A program made the translations under genes and the position numbers. A DNA stretch of 64,000 bases from Pantoea anthophila (GTDB taxonomy: Bacteria > Pseudomonadota > Gammaproteobacteria > Enterobacterales > Enterobacteriaceae): NCBI RefSeq assembly GCF_006494375.1, contig NZ_VHIZ01000050.1:186001-250000 (forward strand). The letters run 5' to 3'. Shown piece by piece: positions 26,435 through 36,538 of this stretch. A model generated the notes under the pieces. The model saw only the letters and a program-made list of their open reading frames with translations, searched no databases and was not told where the DNA came from. Numbering within the stretch: the stretch's first letter is position 1; each line of letters begins with the position of its first letter.

Positions 26435-27583
26435 ATGAGCGTATCTGTTTTCTGGTTCCTGCCAACCCATGGCGACGGACACTATCTTGGCACGGCTGAA
26501 GGGGCGCGACCGGTTGATCACGCCTATCTGCAGCAGGTGGCGCAGGCCGCTGACCGTCTTGGCTTTGGCGGCGTCCTTATCCCGACCGGCCGCTCCTGTG
26601 AAGATGCCTGGCTGGTGGCCGCCTCGCTGATTCCGGTCACTCAGCGTCTGCGGTTTCTGGTGGCGCTGCGGCCGGGTGTGATTTCACCGACGCAGGCCGC
26701 CCGTCAGGCCGCCACCCTGGATCGCCTCTCTAACGGGCGGGCGCTGTTCAACCTGGTGACCGGCGGCGATCCGGAAGAGCTGGCGGGCGACGGGGTGTTC
26801 CTCGATCACCGCGAGCGTTACGCGGAATCCGCCGAGTTTACCCGCGTCTGGCGTCGGGTTCTTGAGGGGGAAACCGTCGATTATGAAGGCAGGCATGTGC
26901 ACGTTCGCGGGGCGCGGCTGATGTTTAAACCGGTCCAGCAGCCTCGTCCGCCGCTCTGGTTTGGCGGCTCCTCGGAACCGGCGCAGGATCTGGCCGCCGA
27001 GCAGGTTGATGTCTACCTCACCTGGGGCGAGCCGCCTGCGCAGGTTAAAGAGAAGATTGAGCAGGTGCGCGCGAAAGCGGCCGCTCAGGGCCGGACGGTG
27101 CGGTTCGGTATCCGTCTGCATGTAATTGTGCGTGAAACTAATGAAGAGGCCTGGCAGGCGGCTGACCGGCTGATTGCCAATGTGGATGACGCAACCATCG
27201 CAAAAGCGCAGGCGGCATTCCAGCGCGCCGATTCTGTCGGGCAGCGTCGCATGGCCGCGCTCCACGGGGGTCGCCGCGACAAGCTCGAAATCAGCCCGAA
27301 CCTCTGGGCAGGTGTCGGTCTGGTGCGCAGCGGTGCCGGAACCGCACTGGTGGGTGATGGCCCGACCGTTGCCGCCCGGATCAAAGAGTATGAAGCGCTG
27401 GGTATCGAGACCTTTATTCTGTCAGGCTACCCGCATCTGGAAGAGGCTTATCGCGTCGGGGAACTCCTGTTCCCGCATCTCGACCTGCAGGTGCCGCTGG
27501 TCCCGCAGCCTCGCGTTGTTCAGGCGCACGGTGAAGCGGTAGCCAACGATTTTACCCCTGAGAAAAAAGTCGCCCGGGGCTGA
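26435..27583 (+). CDS. ssuD: FMNH2-dependent alkanesulfonate monooxygenase
   Basis: Cleaves the carbon-sulfur bond of C2-C10 alkanesulfonates with FMNH2 and oxygen to give an aldehyde and sulfite. It has the luciferase-like TIM-barrel fold, 382 residues against 381. [13 protein letters not shown] at the N-terminus, TGRSCEDAW with the active-site Cys, [15 protein letters not shown] and [10 protein letters not shown] are all family signatures. AAGGAG precedes the ATG. It depends on SsuE for reduced flavin. Confidence 0.96.
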   Translation: MSVSVFWFLPTHGDGHYLGTAEGARPVDHAYLQQVAQAADRLGFGGVLIPTGRSCEDAWLVAASLIPVTQRLRFLVALRPGVISPTQAARQAATLDRLSNGRALFNLVTGGDPEELAGDGVFLDHRERYAESAEFTRVWRRVLEGETVDYEGRHVHVRGARLMFKPVQQPRPPLWFGGSSEPAQDLAAEQVDVYLTWGEPPAQVKEKIEQVRAKAAAQGRTVRFGIRLHVIVRETNEEAWQAADRLIANVDDATIAKAQAAFQRADSVGQRRMAALHGGRRDKLEISPNLWAGVGLVRSGAGTALVGDGPTVAARIKEYEALGIETFILSGYPHLEEAYRVGELLFPHLDLQVPLVPQPRVVQAHGEAVANDFTPEKKVARG

Positions 27584-27593
27584 GGAGAGCAGA

Positions 27594-28385
27594 ATGGCCA
27601 GAACCCGAAAACGTCTTGCCGATACGCTGGTGCCGTGGCTGCTGCCTCTCCTGCTGATCGTGGTGTGGCAGATTGCCTCACAAACCGGCTGGTTATCAAC
27701 CCGCATTCTGCCCGCGCCGGAGAAAATCGTGACCACTTTCTGGCGGCTGACCGTCAGCGGCGAACTGTGGCAGCACCTGGCGATCAGCAGCTGGCGGGCG
27801 CTGGTCGGTTTCGCTATCGGCGGCTCCATCGGTCTGATACTTGGACTGATTACCGGCACCTCAAAAACCGGTGAGCGTCTGCTCGATACCTCGGTTCAGA
27901 TGCTGCGCAACGTGCCGCATCTGGCCCTGATCCCGCTGGTGATCCTCTGGTTCGGTATTGATGAGTCGGCCAAGATTTTCCTGGTGGCGCTGGGTACGCT
28001 CTTCCCTATCTACCTCAACACCTATCACGGCATCCGTAATATTGACCGCGGGCTGGTTGAGATGGCCCGCAGCTACGGTCTCTCCGGCTGGAGTCTGTTT
28101 ATCCAGGTGATCCTGCCCGGCGCGCTGCCGAATATCATGGTCGGCGTGCGTTTCGCCCTCGGCCTGATGTGGCTGACGCTGATCGTCGCGGAGACCATTT
28201 CCGCCAACGCCGGCATCGGCTATCTGGCGATGAATGCGCGGGAATTTCTGCAGACGGATGTGGTGGTGGTCGCCATTATTCTCTACGCCCTGCTCGGTAA
28301 GCTGGCGGATGTCGCCGCGCTGCTGCTGGAGCGTGTCTGGCTGCGCTGGCATCCCGCTTATCAATTAAAGGAGGAGAACGCATGA
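27594..28385 (+). CDS. ssuC: Sulfonate ABC transporter permease
   Basis: Inner-membrane permease of the sulfonate importer, 263 residues as in E. coli. About six hydrophobic segments are present (first at about 13-33). The cytoplasmic EAA loop that contacts SsuB reads [29 protein letters not shown]. Ten bases separate it from ssuD, and the ssuB start overlaps its end by 4 bases, so SsuB translation is coupled. Confidence 0.95.
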   Translation: MARTRKRLADTLVPWLLPLLLIVVWQIASQTGWLSTRILPAPEKIVTTFWRLTVSGELWQHLAISSWRALVGFAIGGSIGLILGLITGTSKTGERLLDTSVQMLRNVPHLALIPLVILWFGIDESAKIFLVALGTLFPIYLNTYHGIRNIDRGLVEMARSYGLSGWSLFIQVILPGALPNIMVGVRFALGLMWLTLIVAETISANAGIGYLAMNAREFLQTDVVVVAIILYALLGKLADVAALLLERVWLRWHPAYQLKEENA

Positions 28386-29170
28386 GTCCGATTCTCTCAC
28401 CGGCACGCCTCAACACCGGCACCCCGGTTGGCGTCAACGGCGTCAGCAAACAGTATGGCAACCGCACTATTCTTAATAAAATTGACCTGCATATCCCTTC
28501 CGGTCAGTTTGTGGCGGTCGTGGGCCGCAGCGGCTGTGGCAAAAGTACCCTGCTGCGCCTGCTGGCCGGACTGGAGCACTGCTCCAGCGGTGAGCTGCTG
28601 GCGGGCAATGCGCCGTTGCAGTCGGCGCGCGACGATACCCGTCTGATGTTCCAGGATGCGCGACTGCTGCCGTGGAAAAAAGTGATCGACAACGTCGGCC
28701 TGGGGCTGCGCGGACGCGAATGGCGCGGCGCGGCGCGGGATGCGCTGGCGGCAGTCGGACTTGCCGATCGGGCGGATGAGTGGCCTGCTGCGCTGTCGGG
28801 AGGCCAGAAACAGCGGGTTGCGCTGGCCCGGGCGCTGATCCATCGTCCCGGTCTGTTGCTGCTGGATGAGCCACTGGGGGCGCTGGATGCCCTGACCCGC
28901 ATCGAAATGCAGGGACTGATTGAGTCGCTGTGGCAGCAGCATCACTTTACCGTGCTGCTGGTCACGCACGATGTCAGTGAGGCGGTTGTGATGGCGGATC
29001 GGGTGCTGTTGATTGAGGAGGGAGAGATCGGGCTGGATCTTCAGGTTGATTTGCCCAGGCCGCGACGCCGGGGATCGGCACGACTCGCCGAGCTGGAAGC
29101 GGAGGTGCTGGATCGGGTGATGCAGCGTACAGAGCGCACTCCACCGGTGCGGCTGGCGCAGCAGCGTTAA
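28382..29170 (+). CDS. ssuB: Sulfonate ABC transporter ATPase
   Basis: Cytosolic ATPase of the SsuABC importer, 262 residues. Walker A is GRSGCGKST (about residues 48-56), signature [15 protein letters not shown], Walker [13 protein letters not shown], and the switch His is in [10 protein letters not shown]. The C-terminal 25 residues are rich in Arg and Glu and slightly longer than in E. coli (255 residues). Last gene of the operon, directly followed by a strong terminator. Confidence 0.95.
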   Translation: MSPILSPARLNTGTPVGVNGVSKQYGNRTILNKIDLHIPSGQFVAVVGRSGCGKSTLLRLLAGLEHCSSGELLAGNAPLQSARDDTRLMFQDARLLPWKKVIDNVGLGLRGREWRGAARDALAAVGLADRADEWPAALSGGQKQRVALARALIHRPGLLLLDEPLGALDALTRIEMQGLIESLWQQHHFTVLLVTHDVSEAVVMADRVLLIEEGEIGLDLQVDLPRPRRRGSARLAELEAEVLDRVMQRTERTPPVRLAQQR

Positions 29171-29207
29171 AAAAAGGCGGAGGCCGTCTCAGACGCTCCG
29201 CCTTTTT
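29171..29207. terminator. Bidirectional terminator between ssuB and pepN
   Basis: AAAAAGGCGGAG (29171-29182) pairs with CTCCGCCTTTTT (29196-29207). A-run and T-run flank the stem, so it can stop both converging operons. It starts on the base after the ssuB stop and ends 5 bases before the pepN stop. Confidence 0.92.
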
Positions 29208-29211
29208 ATTA

Positions 29212-31827
29212 TCAGGCGTTCAGCGCCCGGGTGATTTTCTCGTAGAGATCGCCAGAGAGTTTATCCAGCGTCAGCAGTTCTTCCAGCGCCTCGCGCATCA
29301 TCGCCTGACGCGTTTCGTCATAGCGTTTCAGGCGAATCAGCGGCTCCACCATCCGTGCCGCCACCTGCGGATTACGGGTGTTGAGATCAGTCAGCATCTC
29401 GACCAGGAACTTATAGCCGCTGCCATCTTTTGCATGGAAAGCAGGAGGGTTCGCTGAGGCAAAGGCACCCACCAGCGAGCGAACGCGGTTCGGGTTACTC
29501 ATCGTGAAGGAGCGATGCGTCAGAAGCTGACGCACGCTGCGCATCACGTTGGCAGCCGGACTGGTCGCCTGCAGCACAAACCATTTGTCCATGACCAGAC
29601 CATCCTGATGCCAGCGCTCATCATACGCCGCCAGCAGCGCATCGCGGCACGGCAGCTGCGCCGCCACAGCGGCAGAAAGAGCGGCCAGCGCATCAGTCAT
29701 GTTGGTCGCCTGCTGATACTGCGCCTGCACCAGTTTGTCCGCCAGCTGCGCATCGCTGAAGGCGAGATAGGTCAGGCAGATATTTTTCAGGCTGCGCTGA
29801 CCAATCGCCTCATGCTCCACGCGGTACTCAGGCTGCTGATTGGCGTTGTAAATCGCAAAGAATTCATCGGCCAGTTCGCGCGCCAGCGTACGCTGCAGCG
29901 CATCCCGCACCAGTGAGATGGCCTGCGGATCGATAACGTCAAACAGCTCGGCAATCTCATTTTCTGACGGCAGCGTCATGATCAGCGCGGTCAGTGCCGG
30001 GTCGCAGTCGGTATCAAGCAGCACTGCGCGGAAAGCGTCGGCGACGTGCAGCGGCAGCGACAGATGCTGACCCTGCTGATAGCGGGCGACATTGAGGCGG
30101 ATATAGGTAGCCAGCAGGCTCTGAGCCGCATCCCAGCGGGAGAAGTCGTTGCGGGCATGGCGCATCAGGAAGGTAAGCTGCGCGTCACTCCACTTATAGT
30201 CGAGCTTCACCGGCGCAGAGAATTCACGCAGCAGCGACGGCACCGGCTGGAAGTAGACGTTGTCGAAAATAAAGGTCTGGAACTCCTCGGTAACATTCAG
30301 CACATGATGCACCGGCTGCCCATTATGCTGCAGCGGGATCACCTTGCCTTCGCCATCATAGAGTTCGATATCCAGCGGAATGTGCAGCGGTAGCTTCTCT
30401 TTCTGGTCGGCGGTGGCTGGCGTGTGCTGGGTAACATGCAGAGTGTACTGTTCCAGCTCCGGATTATAGTCGTCACGAACCGTCAGGACCGGTGTACCCG
30501 ACTGGCTGTACCAGCGGCGGAACTGCGACAGGTCGACGTTAGAAGCATCTTCCATCGCCTGAACAAAATCATCACAGGTTGCCGCGCTGCCGTCGTGGCG
30601 CTCAAAATAGAGCTGCATGCCTTTCTGGAAATTCTCCTCACCCAGCAGCGTGTGCATCATGCGGATCACTTCCGATCCCTTTTCATACACGGTCAGGGTG
30701 TAAAAGTTGTTCATTTCGATCACCTGATCCGGGCGGATCGGGTGCGCCATCGGGCTGGCATCTTCGGCGAACTGGGCACCACGAACGATGCGCACATTAT
30801 CGATGCGGTTCACCGCGCGCGAACCCAGATCGGAGCTGAACTCCTGATCGCGGAAGACCGTCAGCCCCTCTTTCAGGCTGAGCTGGAACCAGTCGCGGCA
30901 GGTCACACGGTTACCGGTCCAGTTATGGAAATATTCATGACCAATCACGGCTTCGATACCGAGATAATCTTTGTCGGTCGCGGTTTCAGCTTTGGCCAGC
31001 ACATATTTGGCGTTAAAGACGTTGAGGCCTTTGTTTTCCATCGCCCCCATATTAAAGAAGTCCACTGCCACGATCATGAAGATGTCGAGGTCATACTCCA
31101 GACCGAAACGCTCCTCATCCCACTTCATGCTGTTTTTCAGCGAGGTCATCGCCCAGTCAGCGCGGTCGAGATTGCCGCGGTCGACGAAGATCTCCAGCGC
31201 CACATCACGGCCTGAGCGGGTGGTAAAGCTGTCGCGCAGCACGTCGAAGTCGCCCGCCACCAGCGCAAACAGATAGCAGGGTTTCGGGAACGGGTCCTGC
31301 CACTTCACCCAGTTGCGCCCCTGATCGTCCTGGCCGCCGTCGATCCGGTTACCGTTGGAGAGCAGGTAGGGATAGCGATTGCCGTCGGCATAAATGGTGG
31401 TAGTAAAACGCGCCAGCACATCCGGGCGATCGAGATACCAGGTAATATGACGGAAGCCTTCAGCTTCGCACTGGGTGCAGAGCGCCTCACCCGATTTGTA
31501 CAGTCCTTCCAGCGCGGTGTTCTGATCCGGATGAATATCGTTGATGATTTTCAGGGTGAAGCTTTCCGGCAGCTGACTGATGACCAGCGCCCCCTCTTCT
31601 TCACGGAACGCCGTCCAGGGCTGCCCGTCGATTTCCAGCGCAATCAGCGTTAACGCCTCTCCGTCCAGGCGCAGCTCAGTCTGGCTGTCGCCCAGCCGTT
31701 TGACCTGGCTGATGGCCGTTACGCGGGTTGTCGACGCATCCAGTTCAAAGGTTAAATCGATGTCGGTGATGGTGTAATCAGGCGCACGGTAGTCGTGGCG
31801 ATACTTGATTTGGGGCTGTTGCGTCAT
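29212..31827 (-). CDS. pepN: Aminopeptidase N
   Basis: Cytosolic zinc M1 aminopeptidase, the main broad-specificity aminopeptidase of enterics, 871 residues against 870. The substrate-binding GAMEN motif (NMGAMENKGL) and the zinc site HEYFHNWTGNRV, followed by the third ligand in LKEGLTVFRD, are intact. After the catalytic domain come the small beta domain and the long helical C-terminal domain. The gene converges on the ssu operon and diverges from pncB. A striking 8-base inverted repeat lies 40 bases upstream of its ATG. Confidence 0.97.
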   Translation of the reverse strand: MTQQPQIKYRHDYRAPDYTITDIDLTFELDASTTRVTAISQVKRLGDSQTELRLDGEALTLIALEIDGQPWTAFREEEGALVISQLPESFTLKIINDIHPDQNTALEGLYKSGEALCTQCEAEGFRHITWYLDRPDVLARFTTTIYADGNRYPYLLSNGNRIDGGQDDQGRNWVKWQDPFPKPCYLFALVAGDFDVLRDSFTTRSGRDVALEIFVDRGNLDRADWAMTSLKNSMKWDEERFGLEYDLDIFMIVAVDFFNMGAMENKGLNVFNAKYVLAKAETATDKDYLGIEAVIGHEYFHNWTGNRVTCRDWFQLSLKEGLTVFRDQEFSSDLGSRAVNRIDNVRIVRGAQFAEDASPMAHPIRPDQVIEMNNFYTLTVYEKGSEVIRMMHTLLGEENFQKGMQLYFERHDGSAATCDDFVQAMEDASNVDLSQFRRWYSQSGTPVLTVRDDYNPELEQYTLHVTQHTPATADQKEKLPLHIPLDIELYDGEGKVIPLQHNGQPVHHVLNVTEEFQTFIFDNVYFQPVPSLLREFSAPVKLDYKWSDAQLTFLMRHARNDFSRWDAAQSLLATYIRLNVARYQQGQHLSLPLHVADAFRAVLLDTDCDPALTALIMTLPSENEIAELFDVIDPQAISLVRDALQRTLARELADEFFAIYNANQQPEYRVEHEAIGQRSLKNICLTYLAFSDAQLADKLVQAQYQQATNMTDALAALSAAVAAQLPCRDALLAAYDERWHQDGLVMDKWFVLQATSPAANVMRSVRQLLTHRSFTMSNPNRVRSLVGAFASANPPAFHAKDGSGYKFLVEMLTDLNTRNPQVAARMVEPLIRLKRYDETRQAMMREALEELLTLDKLSGDLYEKITRALNA

Positions 31828-31866
31828 ATTCCGTCTCGCGTTGTTATAAGTTTACCGGCAAAGTCT

Positions 31867-31886
31867 AAGCTTGTTACAACAAGCTT
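31867..31886. repeat. Inverted repeat upstream of pepN
   Basis: AAGCTTGT and ACAAGCTT are perfect arms around TACA, 40 bases before the pepN ATG, in the pepN-pncB divergent gap. It has the look of a dimeric repressor or activator site. No known regulator fits with certainty. Confidence 0.55.
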
Positions 31887-31924
31887 GCCACGCACAATGC
31901 AGCTAAAGGGTGAAATGTCTACAG

Positions 31925-31936
31925 TTTGTTAACAAA
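31925..31936. repeat. 12-bp palindrome in the pepN-pncB gap
   Basis: TTTGTTAACAAA is a perfect palindrome, 146 bases upstream of the pncB start and 98 upstream of pepN. It is not the NadR box (TGTTTA-N6-TAAACA) known upstream of pncB in enterics. AT-rich palindromes of this size also occur by chance. Confidence 0.4.
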
Positions 31937-32070
31937 GGCACAGATTGGCCTCGACCCGCCGGACTGAAATATGCTGTGATCGGCTTCAGATAGTGAATTA
32001 TACTTTTGCGTCTTTATGACTGTGTACAACACCGGGCTCTGCGCCACCGAACAGGATGCTGAAACGCGCC

Positions 32071-33276
32071 ATGACAGGACATGCTTCCCCGATACTGACC
32101 TCGCTGCTGGATACGGACGCCTATAAGCTCCATATGCAGCAGGCCGTTTTCCACCGCTACCACGACGTAACGGTGACGGCGGAGTTTCGCTGCCGCGGCG
32201 ACGAACTGCTGGGTCTCTACGCTGACGAAATTCGTGACGCGATAACCGCAATGCAAAATCTGGCGCTGACTGAAGATGAAGCGACCTGGTTGTCTCATCT
32301 TCCCTTCTTTCGCGAAGATTACCTGAGCTGGCTTCGCCAGTTCCGCTACAAACCGGAGCAGGTTGAGGTGCGCAATCACCACGGCAAGCTGGACCTCCGT
32401 ATTCAGGGGCCGTGGCGTGAAGTGATACTGTGGGAGGTGCCGCTGCTGGCGCTGATCAGTGAGATTGTGCATCGTCATCGCACACCTCAGGTCACCACTC
32501 AGCAGGCGATTGACCACCTGCATCATAAGCTCAGCGACTTTAAAGCGCAGGTGGCCGACCTCGATATGTCACGCTTCCGCCTGATGGATTTCGGCACCCG
32601 CCGTCGCTATTCACAGGATGTACAGCAGTCGATTGTCGCAACGCTGAAACAGGATTTCCCCTGGCTGATTGGTACCAGTAACTATGACCTGGCGCGCCGC
32701 CTGTCACTCACGCCAGTGGGCACCCAGGCGCACGAGTGGTTTCAGGCGTTCCAGCAGATCAGTCCCGTTCTGGCGAACAGCCAGCGGGCAGCACTGCAGG
32801 CGTGGCTGGATGAGTATGACGACCAGCTGGGTATTGCGCTGACCGACTGTATCGCCATGGATGCGTTTCTGCGCGACTTTGGCCCGGTGTTCGCCCGCCG
32901 TTATCAGGGTCTGCGCCACGATTCCGGCGATCCGGTTGAATGGGGTGAGAAAGCGCTCGCCCACTATCAGAAGCTGGGTATCGATCCCTTAAGCAAAAAT
33001 CTGGTCTTTTCTGACAATCTGAATCTCGATAAAGCGCTGGCGCTTTACCGCCATTTTGGTCAGCGAACGAATGTGGTTTTCGGTATCGGCACCCGTCTGA
33101 CCTGCGATATTCCGGGCGTCACGCCACTGAATATCGTCATTAAACTGGTGCAGTGCAACGGTAAACCGGTGGCAAAACTCTCCGACAGCCCGGGTAAAAC
33201 GATCTGTCAGGACAAAGCTTTTGTCAGAGCGCTGCGTAAAGCCTTTGACCTGCCGCTGGTGAAAAAAGCGAGTTAA
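32071..33276 (+). CDS. pncB: Nicotinate phosphoribosyltransferase
   Basis: Joins nicotinate and PRPP to give nicotinate mononucleotide in the NAD salvage pathway. It is 401 residues against 400 in E. coli. [38 protein letters not shown] with the phosphorylatable His, and GLRHDSGDP are conserved. The ATG at 32071 was preferred to one 5 codons earlier (32056) because it restores the family N-terminus; neither has an ideally placed ribosome binding site. A TATACT at 31999-32004 could be its -10 box. I did not find a convincing NadR operator. Confidence 0.95.
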   Translation: MTGHASPILTSLLDTDAYKLHMQQAVFHRYHDVTVTAEFRCRGDELLGLYADEIRDAITAMQNLALTEDEATWLSHLPFFREDYLSWLRQFRYKPEQVEVRNHHGKLDLRIQGPWREVILWEVPLLALISEIVHRHRTPQVTTQQAIDHLHHKLSDFKAQVADLDMSRFRLMDFGTRRRYSQDVQQSIVATLKQDFPWLIGTSNYDLARRLSLTPVGTQAHEWFQAFQQISPVLANSQRAALQAWLDEYDDQLGIALTDCIAMDAFLRDFGPVFARRYQGLRHDSGDPVEWGEKALAHYQKLGIDPLSKNLVFSDNLNLDKALALYRHFGQRTNVVFGIGTRLTCDIPGVTPLNIVIKLVQCNGKPVAKLSDSPGKTICQDKAFVRALRKAFDLPLVKKAS

Positions 33277-33288
33277 ATCCCCTCTTAT

Positions 33289-33308
33289 CGGGGCGTCAAT
33301 ACGCCCCG
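33289..33308 (+). terminator. Hairpin after pncB, no T-run
   Basis: CGGGGCG (33289-33295) pairs with CGCCCCG (33302-33308) around TCAATA, 12 bases past the pncB stop. The T-run expected of an intrinsic terminator is missing, so this may be a Rho-dependent end or a 3'-protecting hairpin. Confidence 0.45.
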
Positions 33309-33434
33309 CCTCTGCTGTAATAAATCTGTTTTCAGCCTGAATTTTGCTTGTTTCCTGAAGACTCGCAAGTAACATAGCAAAACCCCGGATGGGGCAACTT
33401 TTTTTACTCACTTCTTCTATATAGAGAGATATTT

Positions 33435-34835
33435 ATGAGCGTAGTGCCTGTAGCGGACGTACTGCACGGTCGCGTCGCGGTTGACAGTGAAGTCACCGTA
33501 CGTGGTTGGGTGCGTACCCGAAGAGATTCCAAAGCCGGTCTTTCCTTCATCGCCGTGTATGACGGCTCCTGCTTTAATCCCGTTCAGGCTGTCGTCAATA
33601 ATTCTCTGAATAATTATCAGGATGAAGTGCTGCGTCTGACCACGGGCTGTTCGGTTATCGTCACCGGTAAAGTGGTGGCTTCGCCGGGTCAGGGCCAGGC
33701 GTTTGAGATTCAGGCGACCCATCTGGAAGTGGTGGGCTGGGTGGAAGATCCGGACAGCTACCCGATGGCGGCTAAGCGCCACAGCATTGAGTATCTGCGT
33801 GAAGTGGCTCACCTGCGTCCGCGCACCAACCTGATTGGCGCGGTTGCCCGCGTCCGCCATACTCTGGCGCAGGCGCTGCACCGTTTCTTCCATGAAAATG
33901 GCTATTTCTGGGTCTCCACTCCACTGATCACCGCGTCAGACACCGAAGGCGCAGGCGAGATGTTCCGCGTTTCGACGCTGGATCTGGAAAACCTGCCGCG
34001 TGACGATCAGGGCAAAGTCGATTTCGCTGAAGATTTCTTTGGCAAAGAGGCGTTCCTGACCGTATCAGGTCAGCTGAACGGTGAAACCTATGCCAGCGCC
34101 CTGTCGAAGATTTACACCTTTGGTCCGACCTTCCGCGCCGAAAACTCTAACACCAGCCGTCACCTGGCGGAATTCTGGATGCTGGAGCCGGAAATTGCGT
34201 TTGCTTCGCTGGATGATGCCGCAGCACTGGCCGAAGCCATGCTGAAATATGTGTTTAACGCGGTGCTGGAAGAGCGCGCTGACGACATGGCCTTCTTTGC
34301 TGAGCGTGTCGATAAAGAGGCTGTTGAACGCCTGCAGCGTTTCATCACCACCGATTTTGCTCAGGTCGACTACACCGATGCGATTGAGATCCTGAAGAAC
34401 TGCGGTCAGACCTTCGAGAATCCGGTTTCCTGGGGTATCGACCTCTCTTCTGAACACGAGCGTTATCTGGCAGAGAAACACTTCAAAGCGCCAGTGGTCG
34501 TGAAAAACTACCCGAAAGATATTAAGGCATTCTACATGCGCCTGAATGAAGATGGTAAAACCGTGGCGGCGATGGACGTTCTGGCTCCGGGCATTGGTGA
34601 GATCATCGGCGGTTCACAGCGTGAAGAGCGTCTGGATGTGCTGGATGCGCGTCTGGAAGAGATGGGGCTGAATAAAGAGGATTACTGGTGGTATCGTGAC
34701 CTGCGTCGCTATGGCACCGTTCCGCATTCTGGCTTTGGTCTGGGCTTTGAACGTTTAATCGCCTATGTTACCGGCGTACAAAATGTCAGGGACGTTATCC
34801 CCTTCCCACGCACCCCACGCAATGCGAGTTTCTGA
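33435..34835 (+). CDS. asnS: Asparaginyl-tRNA synthetase
   Basis: Class IIb aminoacyl-tRNA synthetase that charges tRNA-Asn, 466 residues as in E. coli. An N-terminal OB-fold anticodon-binding domain (about 15-110) precedes the class II core: motif 2 around [26 protein letters not shown], and motif 3 GFGLGFERL near the C-terminus. The ATG follows an AGAGAG-type site. The order pncB-asnS-ompF-aspC is the same as in E. coli. A terminator follows. Confidence 0.97.
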   Translation: MSVVPVADVLHGRVAVDSEVTVRGWVRTRRDSKAGLSFIAVYDGSCFNPVQAVVNNSLNNYQDEVLRLTTGCSVIVTGKVVASPGQGQAFEIQATHLEVVGWVEDPDSYPMAAKRHSIEYLREVAHLRPRTNLIGAVARVRHTLAQALHRFFHENGYFWVSTPLITASDTEGAGEMFRVSTLDLENLPRDDQGKVDFAEDFFGKEAFLTVSGQLNGETYASALSKIYTFGPTFRAENSNTSRHLAEFWMLEPEIAFASLDDAAALAEAMLKYVFNAVLEERADDMAFFAERVDKEAVERLQRFITTDFAQVDYTDAIEILKNCGQTFENPVSWGIDLSSEHERYLAEKHFKAPVVVKNYPKDIKAFYMRLNEDGKTVAAMDVLAPGIGEIIGGSQREERLDVLDARLEEMGLNKEDYWWYRDLRRYGTVPHSGFGLGFERLIAYVTGVQNVRDVIPFPRTPRNASF

Positions 34836-34873
34836 CATTCGGCATTAAATATAAGAAAATCATATATATAAAG

Positions 34874-34898
34874 AGGTCGGCACAGCCGGCCTTTTTTT
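34874..34898 (+). terminator. Rho-independent terminator after asnS
   Basis: AGGTCGGC (34874-34881) pairs with GCCGGCCT (34885-34892) around ACA, with one G-T pair, followed by seven T. It lies 38 bases past the asnS stop. Confidence 0.88.
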
Positions 34899-34939
34899 AT
34901 TTTTGTAAATTTTGAGTTCTCTCACAAAGTTCCGTCTTT

Positions 34940-35135
34940 TTTACATTTTGTAATACATATTTTCCTTTAGAAACCAGATTACGAGTTTAGTAGCATTTTC
35001 GCGCTAGAATTACGGCGGGGGGGATGGAAAGATGCGTGCAGACACAGGAAGACACCAAACTTCGTTGAGGGTTCTGTAAAGATTTCCTTACGGCAGTGGC
35101 AGGTGTACAAATAACTCCAATGAGGGTAATGAATA
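34940..35135 (+). promoter_or_regulatory. ompF control region and leader (OmpR sites, promoter)
   Basis: The stretch from TTTACATTTTGTAATACATA (34940) through AAACCAGATT and TAGTAGCATTTTC lines up base by base with the E. coli OmpR sites F1-F2-F3. It is followed by a -10-like TAGAAT (35005-35010). The leader keeps ATGGAAAGATGC, GCAGACACA, GACACCAAACT and GGCAGTGGCAGGTGT as in E. coli, ending in TGAGGGTAATGAATAATGATG. This predicts EnvZ/OmpR control, and pairing with MicF RNA if that gene exists elsewhere in the genome. Confidence 0.78.
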
Positions 35136-36305
35136 ATGATGAAGCGCAATATTCTGGCAGTGGTTATCCCTGCTCTGTTAGCCGCCGGCGCAGCCAATGC
35201 TGCAGAAATCTATAACAAAGACGGCAACAAACTGGACCTGTACGGTAAAGCAGTTGGCCTGCATTACTTCTCTGATAATGATGGCAACGATGGCGATAAC
35301 ACCTATGTTCGCTTCGGCTTCAAAGGCGAAACTCAGATTAATGACCAGCTGACCGGTTACGGCCAGTGGGAATATAACGTTCAGGCGAACAACTCTGAAG
35401 GTTCTGACGCGCAGAATGGCAACAGAACCCGTCTGGGCTTTGCCGGTCTGAAATTCGGTGATGCAGGTTCAATCGACTACGGCCGTAACTACGGTGTGGT
35501 TTACGATGCAATCGGCTGGACCGATATGCTGCCAGAATTCGGTGGCGACTCAGGTTACTCTGATAACTTCATGAACGGTCGCAGCACCGGCCTGCTGACC
35601 TACCGCAACACCAACTTCTTTGGCCTGGTTGATGGCTGGGACTTCGCTCTTCAGTATCAGGGTAAAAACGAGCGCACCGGTACCGACGCCCTGCGTCGCT
35701 CCAACGGTGACGGCTACGGTGTGTCAACCAGCTACGTTTCTCCAATCGGTGTAGGCTTCGCAGCCGCATATAGCAACAGCGATCGTACTAACGCTCAGTC
35801 AGCAGGTGCGCGGACTACTGTCACTCCTTCCGAAGCGAATGGCGGCGGTGATGCAACGACCACTGTTACCGGTCAGGGCGCGGGCAAACGCGCTGAAAAC
35901 TGGGCAACTGCTCTGAAGTACGATGCAAACAACGTTTACCTGGCTGCAATGTACGGTGAGACACGCAACTCAACACCATTTACTGCTACCGGTACTCTGG
36001 CTAACGGTAACACCTTCTCCACAACTGGCTCTGCAAACAAAGCTCAGAACATTGAACTGGTTGCACAGTATCAGTTCGACTTCGGTCTGCGTCCATCCAT
36101 TGCCTACGTTCAGTCTAAAGGCAAGGACATCGAAGGCGTGGGCGATGCTGACCTGGTTAAATACATTGACGTCGGCGCAACTTATTACTTCAACAAAAAT
36201 ATGTCTACCTATGTGGACTATCAGATCAACCAGCTGGATGACAACAACCGTCTGGGTCTGAACTCTGATGACACTGTAGCAGTGGGCCTGGTTTACCAGT
36301 TCTAA
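35136..36305 (+). CDS. ompF: Outer membrane porin, OmpF type
   Basis: Trimeric general diffusion porin, 389 residues with a signal peptide of 22 (cleavage ANA/AEIYNK). It has a sixteen-stranded barrel; loop 3 carries the eyelet motif [20 protein letters not shown], and the C-terminus ends VGLVYQF with the terminal Phe required for BAM recognition. It is about 27 residues longer than E. coli OmpF. The extra lies in two Thr/Gly/Ser-rich surface loops (about residues 218-252 and 284-303). Its leader resembles that of E. coli ompF, not ompC, and the asnS-ompF-aspC position confirms orthology. Confidence 0.94.
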   Translation: MMKRNILAVVIPALLAAGAANAAEIYNKDGNKLDLYGKAVGLHYFSDNDGNDGDNTYVRFGFKGETQINDQLTGYGQWEYNVQANNSEGSDAQNGNRTRLGFAGLKFGDAGSIDYGRNYGVVYDAIGWTDMLPEFGGDSGYSDNFMNGRSTGLLTYRNTNFFGLVDGWDFALQYQGKNERTGTDALRRSNGDGYGVSTSYVSPIGVGFAAAYSNSDRTNAQSAGARTTVTPSEANGGGDATTTVTGQGAGKRAENWATALKYDANNVYLAAMYGETRNSTPFTATGTLANGNTFSTTGSANKAQNIELVAQYQFDFGLRPSIAYVQSKGKDIEGVGDADLVKYIDVGATYYFNKNMSTYVDYQINQLDDNNRLGLNSDDTVAVGLVYQF

Positions 36306-36324
36306 TCCTGCTTTCAACATGTTG

Positions 36325-36352
36325 AAAAACGGGGCCACGGCCCCGTTTTTTT
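36325..36352 (+). terminator. Rho-independent terminator after ompF
   Basis: A perfect GC-rich hairpin (ACGGGGCC/GGCCCCGT sharing a short loop) is flanked by A-run and seven T. It begins 20 bases past the ompF stop. Confidence 0.92.
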
Positions 36353-36538
36353 ATGGCTGTTAATTACAACCTCTGCGCTGCTTAACTCCCTCCCGCCCCA
36401 CGTTAACGTCTTTATCTCCCCGTCGCGCAATCCGCACAGCAAAATAGAGCATTTTGATTCGCAAACGGTTGGCATTTGCCTGGCCGGACGTTAACCTGAG
36501 AGCCCTCTTGCAAATGTTCACGCTAATGGACCTGACAC

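Noticed and set aside
30424..31215. 263-codon open frame on the plus strand
   Set aside because: Antisense to the catalytic part of pepN, with no recognisable domain and no ribosome binding site of note.
31828..32070. NadR operator upstream of pncB
   Set aside because: No TGTTTA-N6-TAAACA match is present; the palindromes found have a different core.
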